Shown here: positions 1-5,166 of the stretch, piece after piece
Numbering within the stretch: position 1 is the stretch's first letter
How the letters are laid out: each line of letters begins with the position of its first letter
NCBI GenBank assembly: GCA_038237925.1
Contig: JBBRYF010000029.1
Coordinates: 1-6,269 of the forward strand
Length of the DNA stretch: 6,269 nt
Reading direction: 5' to 3'
DNA from: AC-32 sp038237925
GTDB lineage: Bacteria; Actinomycetota; Thermoleophilia; Gaiellales; Gaiellaceae
Notes under the pieces: model-generated
Told to the model about the DNA's origin: nothing
Seen by the model: the letters and a program-made list of their open reading frames with translations, nothing else
The model's database searches: none
Translations under genes and position numbers: made by a program

Positions 1-1
1 G

Positions 2-832
2 CCGTTCTCGACGCTCGAGGTCGCCGACGAGGCGCACTCGCGCGACGGCACCGTCAAGGCGCTCTTCCGCACGGCTGACGGGCATCCGGTCGAGGCGGTG
101 CTGATGCGCTACCGCGACGGGCGGCGCTCGCTCTGCGTGTCCTCACAATCTGGCTGCCCGTTGACGTGCACCTTCTGCGCCACGGGCCAGATGCGCTTCG
201 GGCGGAACCTGACGCCGTCCGAGATCCTCGACCAGGCGCTGCACTTCCGGCGCATCGAGCCGGTCGACCATTGCGTCTTCATGGGGATGGGCGAGCCGAT
301 GCTGAACTACGACAATGTCGTGGCCGCAGCGCGGCTCCTCCCGGACATCGGGATCACGCCCCGCCGGACGACCATCTCGACCGTCGGGTGGCTCCCCGGC
401 TTGCGCCGCTTCGTCGAGGAGGTCGAGGAGCCGATCCGTCTCGCACTGTCCCTCCACGCGGCGGGCGGAGAGCTGAGATCAAAGCTGATGCCGGTGAACG
501 AGCGGTACCCGCTGGAGGACGTCCTCACCACGTGCCGGCGCTACTTCGCACTTCGCCACCGCAAGGTCTTCGTCGAGTACGTGATGCTCGGCGGCGTCAA
601 CGACTCGCCCCAGCACGCGCGCGAGCTCGCGGCGCTGCTCGATCCGCAGATCTTCAAGGTGAACCTGATCCCCTACAACCCGACGGGGATGTTCGAGGGC
701 TCGAGCCGCGAGGCGATCGCTGCGTTCAAGCGCGAGCTCGACCGCGCGCGGATCCCGGCGACGGTCCGGCTCACACGCGGCCGGGACATCGCGGCCGCCT
801 GCGGGCAACTCGCAGTGCTCGAAGGCACGTAG
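2..832 (+). CDS. rlmN: RlmN, dual-specificity 23S rRNA/tRNA adenine-C2 methyltransferase (5' end outside window)
   Basis: Radical-SAM enzyme that methylates C2 of A2503 in 23S rRNA and A37 of some tRNAs. The frame is open from the first bases, so the N-terminus (accessory domain) lies outside the window; the ATG at 98 is internal, because the preceding codons (SRDGTVKALFRTADG) already match the family. The 4Fe-4S motif CX3CX2C has its cysteine codons at 155, 167 and 176. The cysteine in the CVSSQ motif (codon 134) corresponds to E. coli C118, and the cysteine in AACGQL (codon 800) to the methyl-carrying C355. GMGEP (SAM binding), SLHA and NLIPYNPTG motifs are present. All catalytic residues are intact. 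The last ~150 bp are duplicated at 4445-4593. A 238-bp gene-free stretch and then a hairpin follow. Confidence 0.97.
   Translation, partial: PFSTLEVADEAHSRDGTVKALFRTADGHPVEAVLMRYRDGRRSLCVSSQSGCPLTCTFCATGQMRFGRNLTPSEILDQALHFRRIEPVDHCVFMGMGEPMLNYDNVVAAARLLPDIGITPRRTTISTVGWLPGLRRFVEEVEEPIRLALSLHAAGGELRSKLMPVNERYPLEDVLTTCRRYFALRHRKVFVEYVMLGGVNDSPQHARELAALLDPQIFKVNLIPYNPTGMFEGSSREAIAAFKRELDRARIPATVRLTRGRDIAAACGQLAVLEGT
722..810 (+). repeat. Direct repeat copy 1, rlmN 3' end (candidate attachment site)
   Basis: Within intact rlmN; 88 of 89 bases match 4505-4593 in the same orientation. The longest uninterrupted identity is 743-810 (68 bases). The single difference is C742 against G4525. Identity stops abruptly at 811, 20 bases before the stop codon. 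Confidence 0.85.
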
Positions 833-1070
833 GGCAACGATTGCGTACTCGCTGTCGACGAGCTTTGCTTACTCGACGGCGCCCTTGGTGGACGCTCGCG
901 GCGGTCGACGGCGTGGAGGCGGTGTACTAAGGGTTCCAGCCCTCGGCTGGCGGGTATGCCCGACAGGGTGCTGCGCCCGCGCGGGATCCGTCGCGCGCTC
1001 ACCAGCACATTCGAGACGCTCGAGCGTTCGTTCGCCGTCGCCACGGGATCGCGCTAGCCGGTTGGTACGA
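833..1070. other. Gene-free stretch downstream of rlmN
   Basis: No convincing gene. The rlmN frame stays open after its stop until 1057 and includes a 33-codon ATG frame (956-1057), but it lacks a Shine-Dalgarno sequence and has no recognisable motif. A small perfect hairpin (6-bp stem, 3-base loop) sits at 936-950. If the rlmN 3' end is an integration site, this would be the first sequence inside the inserted segment. Confidence 0.5.
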
Positions 1071-1098
1071 GAGAGGCGGGCACCGATGCCCGCCTCTC
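1071..1098. terminator. Hairpin between convergent rlmN and FAS1 gene
   Basis: Perfect 12-bp inverted repeat (GAGAGGCGGGCA / TGCCCGCCTCTC) with a CCGA loop. It lies 16 bases past the stop of the minus-strand FAS1 gene and about 240 bases past the rlmN stop. There is no real U-tract on either strand, as is common in high-GC actinobacteria. It most likely ends the DUF378-FAS1 transcript and may also stop readthrough from rlmN. Confidence 0.75.
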
Positions 1099-1114
1099 GT
1101 CGTAGGCGGCTGCC

Positions 1115-1630
1115 TCAGCTCGCCGGCGGAAGGAGCACCCCGTTGATCACGTGGATGGTTCCGTTGCTCGCGCCGATGTCGGTCTTGACGACCTTCGTCG
1201 ACGTGTTGAGGAAGACCGAGCCACCGCGCACGCGGATCGTGATCGCCGGTCCTGCCAGCGTCTTCACCGGGCGAAGCTTGACGACCCGTGCGGCTGTGGC
1301 GTTCCCCTTGACGACGTGGTAGAGCAGCACACGCCACAGTGCCATCCGGTCGTTGGCGAGCTTTTGCCGCGTCGCGCTGGGGACCTGCCTGAACGCGGCG
1401 TCGCTCGGAGCGAAGACCGTCAGGGGTCCCGTTCGGGAGAGTGCGCCGACAAGACCCGCCTGCTTCGCGAGGGACAGCAGCGTCGTGAAGTCTCCGGCAG
1501 CCGCGGTGGTTTTGACGATGTTCTGCTGCGCAACCGGCGCAGCCTTCGCGTCTGCCGACTTGCCGACGGTCGCCGCCAGCAGCGCCGCGAGCGCGAAAGC
1601 GAGCGGCTTCTGCTGGCCGATGTTGGACAC
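1115..1630 (-). CDS. Secreted fasciclin (FAS1) domain protein
   Basis: 171-residue protein, an N-terminal export segment followed by one FAS1 domain, a fold found in extracellular adhesion and surface proteins. Residues 9-22 are a hydrophobic segment consistent with a signal peptide or membrane anchor (possible cleavage near SADA-KA, residues 25-30). FAS1 landmarks are LTVFAPSDAAF (70-80, box H1), the YH pair (104-105) and TDIGASNGTIHVINGVLLP (150-168, box H2 to C-terminus). The GTG start at 1630 is chosen because AAGGAGG lies five bases upstream; the frame is open much further upstream, but that part reads as non-protein. It follows the DUF378 gene with a 32-base gap, so the two are probably co-transcribed from the promoter at 1943-1971. 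Ligand and physiological role are unknown. Confidence 0.93.
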   Translation of the reverse strand: MSNIGQQKPLAFALAALLAATVGKSADAKAAPVAQQNIVKTTAAAGDFTTLLSLAKQAGLVGALSRTGPLTVFAPSDAAFRQVPSATRQKLANDRMALWRVLLYHVVKGNATAARVVKLRPVKTLAGPAITIRVRGGSVFLNTSTKVVKTDIGASNGTIHVINGVLLPPAS

Positions 1631-1662
1631 GTTTGCCTCCTTGTTCGGACGGTGGGCGTGGA

Positions 1663-1902
1663 CTAGGCGGTCGAGAGGCGCGGGTCGCGGCTCCAGCGGC
1701 GGCGAATCGCGTGCTGCTGGATCACCTGGTAGACGGCGGACGCTCCAACGAGCCCGTAGACGAGCCGGCTCACGGCGTTCGTCTCGCCGAACTCCAGGCC
1801 GACGAGCGCTGCGACCAGGTCGAACTTGGCGATGGCGACGAGTCCCCAGTTGATCCCGCCGACGGCCACGAGAACGGCCGCCAGGACGTCGAGCTTCTTC
1901 AT
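1663..1902 (-). CDS. DUF378 family small membrane protein
   Basis: 79-residue protein with two predicted membrane segments, about residues 5-24 and 45-63. The hallmark GGINWGLV (residues 15-22), FDLVAALVG (27-35) and SRLVYGLVG (45-53) are those of the DUF378/YuzA-like family, whose function is unknown. The C-terminus is basic (HAIRRRWSRDPR), probably on the cytoplasmic side. The ATG start at 1902 is preceded by AAGGGAG with good spacing. It is the first gene of a two-gene unit with the FAS1 gene, and its 5' leader carries two of the five 11-bp operator-like repeats. The gene pair thus encodes a membrane protein and an exported one, pointing to the cell envelope. Confidence 0.9.
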   Translation of the reverse strand: MKKLDVLAAVLVAVGGINWGLVAIAKFDLVAALVGLEFGETNAVSRLVYGLVGASAVYQVIQQHAIRRRWSRDPRLSTA

Positions 1903-1912
1903 CTCTACTCCC

Positions 1913-1934
1913 TTGTCGAGGTTTTGTACAGATA
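1913..1934 (-). promoter_or_regulatory. Two 11-bp direct repeats, putative CarH operator (leader array)
   Basis: Two adjoining 11-base units; on the plus strand TTGTCGAGGTT (1913-1923) and TTGTACAGATA (1924-1934). Both fit TTGTnnAR, shared with the array at 1965-1997. They lie between the predicted transcription start of the DUF378-FAS1 unit and its ribosome binding site, so a bound regulator could block elongation or initiation. Assigning CarH as the binder is inference. Confidence 0.6.
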
Positions 1935-1942
1935 CGACGGCC

Positions 1943-1971
1943 AGGGTAGGGGAAGTAAGAGATCTTGTCAA
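1943..1971 (-). promoter_or_regulatory. Housekeeping-type promoter for DUF378-FAS1 unit
   Basis: Reading the minus strand, a perfect -35 box TTGACA (1971-1966), a 17-base spacer and a -10 box TACCCT (1948-1943). Predicted transcription start is near 1936, giving a leader of about 35 bases. The -35 box lies across the first 11-bp repeat of the operator array, so a repressor there should exclude RNA polymerase. Confidence 0.75.
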
Positions 1972-1997
1972 GTGATTGTCGAAAGTTTGTGTAGACT
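1965..1997 (-). promoter_or_regulatory. Three tandem 11-bp direct repeats, putative CarH operator (core array)
   Basis: Three exactly abutting 11-base units on the plus strand: TTGTCAAGTGA (1965-1975), TTGTCGAAAGT (1976-1986), TTGTGTAGACT (1987-1997). All keep TTGT in positions 1-4, A in 7 and a purine in 8. In Thermus thermophilus CarH each DNA-binding domain contacts one 11-bp direct repeat and the operator overlaps a -35 box; the same arrangement is seen here. The first repeat covers the -35 of the minus-strand promoter, and the third covers the -10 candidate of the regulator's own promoter. Confidence 0.75.
1992..1997 (+). promoter_or_regulatory. Putative -10 box of leaderless carH-like mRNA
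   Basis: TAGACT fits the TAnnnT pattern and ends seven bases before the GTG start at 2005, so transcription would begin at or next to the start codon. No Shine-Dalgarno sequence precedes that GTG. No good -35 box is found at normal spacing, which is common for actinobacterial leaderless promoters. Confidence 0.5.
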
Positions 1998-2004
1998 GCG
2001 GCCA

Positions 2005-2880
2005 GTGGATGAATCGCCGCATCTGCGGATCGGGGCACTGAGCCGGCGCGTGGGCGTCTCCCCGGAGCTCCTGCGCGCGTGGGAGCAGCGGTACGGGCTG
2101 CTCCGGCCGGTTCGCTCGCCCGGCGGATTCCGCCTCTACTCGAGCGCGGACGAAGACCGCGTCCGCTCGATGCGCCGCCACCTGGACGCAGGGGTCTCGG
2201 CCGCCCAGGCTGCCTGGCTGACGCTGGCCGGCCTGGACCGCGGGGACGCTGGTGAGGCCCCTGCGTCCTCACTCCCGCGACTGTCGAGCCAGCTTCGGGC
2301 CGCCCTCGACCGGCTCGACGAGCCGGGAGCGCACGCGTCCGTCGATCGCCTGCTCGCAGCGTTCACGCTGCAGACGGTGTTGCGAGACGTGCTGCTGCCC
2401 TACCTCCAGGATTTGGGTGCACGGTGGGAGCGGGGCGAGGCAAGCGTGGCGCAGGAGCACTTCGCGAGCAATGTGCTCCGCGGGCGGCTGCTCGGCCTTG
2501 CCCGCGGCTGGGGCCAGGGCACCGGGCCGAAGGCCTTGCTCGCCTGTGCGCCGGGCGAGCTCCACGACCTCCCGTTGATCGTCTTCGGCCTCGCGCTTGC
2601 CGAGCGCGGCTGGACGATCACGTACCTCGGTGCCGATACGCCGATCCAGACGATCCAGGAGGCGCTCGCCGACGCCGACGCGCGCCTGGTCGTCGTGGCA
2701 GCGATGACCACGCAGCGACTTCGGGCGGCGGAGCCCGAGCTCGCCGAGCTGGCACGCACCGTTCCCGTCGCGCTTGCGGGCGCGGGCGCGACCCTCCGCC
2801 TCGCTCTCGCCATCGGGGCCTCTCTCCTCGAAGGGGATCCCGTCAGCGCGGCGGAGCGCATCGGCGACGAGCGTCGATGA
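2005..2880 (+). CDS. CarH/LitR-type cobalamin-binding MerR-family photoreceptor repressor
   Basis: 291 residues, the family's usual length. Residues 7-70 are a MerR-type winged helix (LRIGALSRRVGVSPELLRAW, then RYGLLRP and GGFRLYS). Residues ~90-165 form the helical bundle that caps cobalamin, with the CarH signature W-x9-EH: W141, E151, H152. Residues ~175-290 are the Rossmann-like B12 domain with E185-L-H187, where H187 matches the lower axial ligand H177 of Thermus CarH. In CarH, adenosylcobalamin drives a tetramer that represses in the dark, and light breaks it. Odd points: E142 occupies the place of Thermus H132, and ExHxxG reads ELHDLP. GTG at 2005 is chosen because the MerR domain begins a few residues later and TAGACT lies seven bases upstream. 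The ATGA overlap with the next gene indicates an operon. The operator arrays upstream suggest autoregulation. Photoreception itself is inferred. Confidence 0.92.
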   Translation: MDESPHLRIGALSRRVGVSPELLRAWEQRYGLLRPVRSPGGFRLYSSADEDRVRSMRRHLDAGVSAAQAAWLTLAGLDRGDAGEAPASSLPRLSSQLRAALDRLDEPGAHASVDRLLAAFTLQTVLRDVLLPYLQDLGARWERGEASVAQEHFASNVLRGRLLGLARGWGQGTGPKALLACAPGELHDLPLIVFGLALAERGWTITYLGADTPIQTIQEALADADARLVVVAAMTTQRLRAAEPELAELARTVPVALAGAGATLRLALAIGASLLEGDPVSAAERIGDERR

Positions 2881-3404
2881 GCTCCAAGCACCGATCGTGG
2901 AGCTCGACCCAGACTCGGTCGCCGTCCGGGGCGTTCGAGTCAGTTCAACGTATCGCCTTTCCGGCCCCGGTCGTCGAACGGTCCGCGGCCGGGGCGAGAC
3001 GGTTGGGCGAGCTTTACTGGCGCCAGGTCGAGCGCTCGACGTTCCGCCTGATTCGTGCAGGGACTCGTGACGGTGAGCTGCAGATCACGTTGCTGGGAAT
3101 AGGCCCAGCGCTCCTACGGTTCGGGCAGCCGGAGTACGAGGTGAGCGCGAGCACGGTGTGCTGTCGCTACCCGATCCGCGGCGGTCTGCTCGCCCGCTCT
3201 CCGGGAGGCTCAATCTCGTTCAGCCAGACGCGGACGGACCTCGTGGAGGTTCGTTCCGCGATCATCGGCTTCTTCCCGCGCCTCGCCGTCCGCCGTCCCC
3301 GGCGCCTATGGAAGGGGCTGCTCTACCCGCACGTGCAGGCCCGGCTGCATGTTGCGCTCGGCCGGCGCTACTTCGCACGGCTCTGGCTGGAGGCAGGCCG
3401 GTGA
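2877..3404 (+). CDS. Conserved-looking protein of unknown function in the photoregulator operon
   Basis: 175 residues; family not recognised. The ATG at 2877 overlaps the regulator's TGA (ATGA), and the stop overlaps the next gene's GTG, so translation is probably coupled on both sides. The first ~20 residues are Ser/Arg-rich and not very protein-like, so the start is uncertain, but no better in-frame start exists before the TTG at residue 43. From about residue 28 the sequence looks like an ordinary folded protein: LGELYWRQVERSTFRLIR, then ITLLGIGPALLRFG, CCRYPIRGGLLARSPGGS, GFFPRLAVRR and a C-terminal GRRYFARLWLE. No signal peptide or convincing membrane segment is visible. Its place between a B12 photoregulator and an SDR suggests a shared light- or stress-related task; substrate unknown. 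Confidence 0.8.
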   Translation: MSSKHRSWSSTQTRSPSGAFESVQRIAFPAPVVERSAAGARRLGELYWRQVERSTFRLIRAGTRDGELQITLLGIGPALLRFGQPEYEVSASTVCCRYPIRGGLLARSPGGSISFSQTRTDLVEVRSAIIGFFPRLAVRRPRRLWKGLLYPHVQARLHVALGRRYFARLWLEAGR

Positions 3405-4276
3405 AGGTCGCCGTGCTCGGAGCCACAGGCACCGTCGGCCGGGCGCTCGTGCCGGTGCTCGAGCAGCACCACGAGGTTGTGGCCGTCTCGCGCCGACCGC
3501 AGGACTCGAGCGGAAACGTTCGGTGGGCAGCGGTCGACGTCACCGACGGAAAGGCGCTGCGAGGGGTGTTCGCCGACGTCGACCTCGCTTACTACCTCGT
3601 CCACTCGTTGGGGAGCCGCGACTTCGAGGAGCGCGACCGGCTCGCCGCCCAGACGGTGGCCCGGGAGGCCGAGCGAGCGGGTCTGCGCCAGCTCGTCTAC
3701 CTGGGCGGTCTGGGCGACGACTCGGCCGACCTCTCGCGCCATCTCCGCAGCCGGGCCGAGACGGCCGACGTGCTCGCCTCGGGAGCGGTGCCGGTGACGA
3801 CGCTTCGCGCGGCGATGGTGATCGGCACCGGCAGCGCAGCGTTCGAGACGATCCTTGCGCTCGTCGACCGGTTGCCGATGATGCTCAGCCCTCGCTGGGT
3901 CTCGACCCGGACACAGCCGATCGCGCTCGCCGACATCGCCGCGTACCTCGCCGCGGCCGCGGGGCACCCCGAGATGCTCGGCGAGTCCTTCGACGCGGGC
4001 GGGCCGGACGTGATGACCTACCGCGAGATGATCGAGCGCATCGCAGAGATCCGCGGGAAGCGTCCGCTGATTGTCGAAGTGCCGGTGCTGACCCCGCGCT
4101 TGTCGTCGTACTGGCTGCACCTCGTGACCCCGGTGAATGCGGGCGTCGCGCGGCCGCTCATCGAGGGCCTCCGCAACCCGACAGTGGCGCGCGACGAGCG
4201 CTTGCGCGGGCTCGTGCCGCTCCCTTTGACTCCGTTCGAGGAGGCGGCGCGGACAGCGATGTCGGCGGGTCGCTAA
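3401..4276 (+). CDS. NAD(P)-binding atypical SDR (COG0702/YbjT-like)
   Basis: 291 residues with an N-terminal Rossmann fold: VAVLGATGTVG (residues 3-13) is the glycine-rich dinucleotide motif, followed by YYLVHSLGS (64-72), the acidic FEERDRLAA helix and LVYLGGLG (98-105), all typical of atypical SDRs of the YbjT/NmrA-like group. A classical YxxxK catalytic pair is not evident. RSRAETADVL and TTLRAAMVIGTGSAAFE (117-149) and VLTPRLSSYWLHLVTPV (229-245) also match the group. The C-terminal DUF2867 domain found in longer members is absent. The GTG start has GGAGG seven bases upstream and overlaps the previous stop (GTGA). It is the last gene of the operon. SDRs of this kind are recurrent neighbours of LitR/CarH regulators, as I recall; the substrate is unknown. 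Confidence 0.9.
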   Translation: MKVAVLGATGTVGRALVPVLEQHHEVVAVSRRPQDSSGNVRWAAVDVTDGKALRGVFADVDLAYYLVHSLGSRDFEERDRLAAQTVAREAERAGLRQLVYLGGLGDDSADLSRHLRSRAETADVLASGAVPVTTLRAAMVIGTGSAAFETILALVDRLPMMLSPRWVSTRTQPIALADIAAYLAAAAGHPEMLGESFDAGGPDVMTYREMIERIAEIRGKRPLIVEVPVLTPRLSSYWLHLVTPVNAGVARPLIEGLRNPTVARDERLRGLVPLPLTPFEEAARTAMSAGR

Positions 4277-4444
4277 GAGCTACGACGTACGCCCCTTGGA
4301 GAGCGCGCGACGTTCGGAGCGGGATCCTGTCGGGCAAGGCTGCGCCGTCACTTTGCCCGCTTCCTCAACGAGGCAGGCATGCCGTGGGACGCCATTCACC
4401 ACGAAGTGTCGATGTCGCGCTGGATCTTCGACGCCGTCAGGAGC
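4277..4444 (+). pseudogene. Possible tyrosine-recombinase C-terminal relic
   Basis: The frame of the preceding SDR gene stays open after its stop and runs into the rlmN-like repeat. Codons 4337-4420 read L-R-x2-F-A-x2-L-x-E-x-G-x5-I with normal spacing for the box II region of tyrosine recombinases (LRHTFATHLLERG-like). The catalytic His of HxLR reads Ala, and the LGH motif is lost. It would be a degraded fragment without catalytic capacity. The match is short and rests on pattern alone, so it may be chance. Confidence 0.3.
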
Positions 4445-4609
4445 AACCTGATCCCGTACAACCCGACCGGCGTGTCCGAGGGCTCGAGCCGACCCGCGAT
4501 TGCAGCGTTCAAGCGCGAGCTCGAGCGCGCGCGGATCCCGGCGACGGTCCGGCTCACACGCGGCCGGGACATCGCGGCCGCCTGCGGGCAACTGGCGGCG
4601 GCCCGCTAA
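4445..4609 (+). pseudogene. Duplicated 3' end of rlmN (C-terminal fragment)
   Basis: Bases 4445-4593 align without gaps to 662-810 of rlmN: 50 of 60 identical in the first part and 88 of 89 from 4505 on. The encoded fragment keeps NLIPYNPTG, the RLTRGRDIAAACGQLA segment with the methyl-carrying cysteine, and its own TAA, but has no Fe-S motif or SAM site, so it cannot act alone. It could be translated from ATG 4379 (GAGG five bases upstream) as a 76-residue chimera with the preceding relic. It is best read as a displaced or recombined gene end rather than a functional gene. Confidence 0.85.
4505..4593 (+). repeat. Direct repeat copy 2, rlmN 3' end (candidate attachment site)
   Basis: Partner of 722-810, 3783 bases downstream. 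Together the two copies bracket the FAS1, DUF378, photoregulator, unknown-protein and SDR genes. This copy is followed directly by a TAA and a strong hairpin, as expected of an original gene end. Confidence 0.85.
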
Positions 4610-4624
4610 ACACCGCGAAAGCGA

Positions 4625-4659
4625 GAAGGGCGGCCGTCCAACAGGAGTGGCCGCCCTTC
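4625..4659. terminator. Hairpin between rlmN fragment and convergent msrA
   Basis: Perfect 11-bp stem GAAGGGCGGCC / GGCCGCCCTTC with a 13-base loop that can itself form a short TCC/GGA stem. It lies 15 bases after the rlmN-fragment stop and 21 bases after the msrA stop on the other strand. It probably serves both directions. The U-tract is poor; on the minus strand TCTCGCTTTCG follows. Confidence 0.78.
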
Positions 4660-4680
4660 CACGCATTTGGCCGAGATGGG

Positions 4681-5166
4681 CTAGGCGGTCTGCTTCAGCT
4701 CTACGGTGCAGGTCGTGCGGCCCCGCTTCTCGAGGTACTGCTGGTGGTCGTCCTCGGCGGGATAGAACGTCGCCGCCGGCTCGATCTGGGTGACGATCGG
4801 CTTGCGGTAGCGCGCCTGCTCGTGCGCCTTCGAGCGCACTGCCGCCTCGCGCTGCTCCTCGTCCTCCGCGAACACCACCGAGCGGTAGTTGTCGCCGACG
4901 TCCCAGCCCTGGCGGTTCAGCTGCGTGGGATCGTGCTTGCGCCAGAACACCTCGAGCAGCTCGTCGTACGTGACGCGGTCGGGGTCGTAGGTGACCTGGA
5001 CGACCTCCGCGTGGCCGGTCGTGTGCGAGCAGACGTCCTGGTAGGTCGGATTGTCGAGCGTCCCGCCCTCGTAGCCTGCCTCGGTCTTCGTCACGCCGGG
5101 AATCTGCCGGAACGCCGCCTCGACGCCCCAGAAGCAGCCGGCTCCGAACGTTGCCTTTCTCTCCAT
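4681..5166 (-). CDS. msrA: Peptide-methionine (S)-S-oxide reductase MsrA
   Basis: Reduces the S epimer of methionine sulfoxide in free and protein-bound methionine; cytoplasmic, as no signal peptide is seen. 161 residues. The catalytic cysteine is C11 in GCFWG (10-14), followed by family blocks GYEGG (31-35), GHAEVVQVTYDP (51-62), FWRKHDPTQLNRQGWDVGDNYRS (74-96) and FYPAEDDHQQYLE (134-146). C153 near the C-terminus is a candidate resolving cysteine, and C46 is a further cysteine. ATG at 5166 is preferred: GGAGG lies seven bases upstream. A GTG one codon earlier (5169) is possible but too close to that site. The start overlaps the msrB stop by one base, so the two are translationally coupled and repair both sulfoxide epimers together. 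Confidence 0.96.
   Translation of the reverse strand: MERKATFGAGCFWGVEAAFRQIPGVTKTEAGYEGGTLDNPTYQDVCSHTTGHAEVVQVTYDPDRVTYDELLEVFWRKHDPTQLNRQGWDVGDNYRSVVFAEDEEQREAAVRSKAHEQARYRKPIVTQIEPAATFYPAEDDHQQYLEKRGRTTCTVELKQTA

Noticed and set aside
928..950. tRNA T-arm-like GGTTCCAGCC with hairpin
   Set aside because: No acceptor, D or anticodon arms can be folded around it; only a small isolated hairpin.
956..1057. 33-codon ATG frame after rlmN
   Set aside because: No ribosome binding site, no recognisable domain; not enough to call a gene.
1631..2272. Long in-frame minus-strand extension upstream of the FAS1 start
   Set aside because: It covers the DUF378 gene in another frame and the regulator's sense strand, is Arg/Pro/Gly-rich, and the GTG at 1630 has an ideal Shine-Dalgarno and signal peptide.
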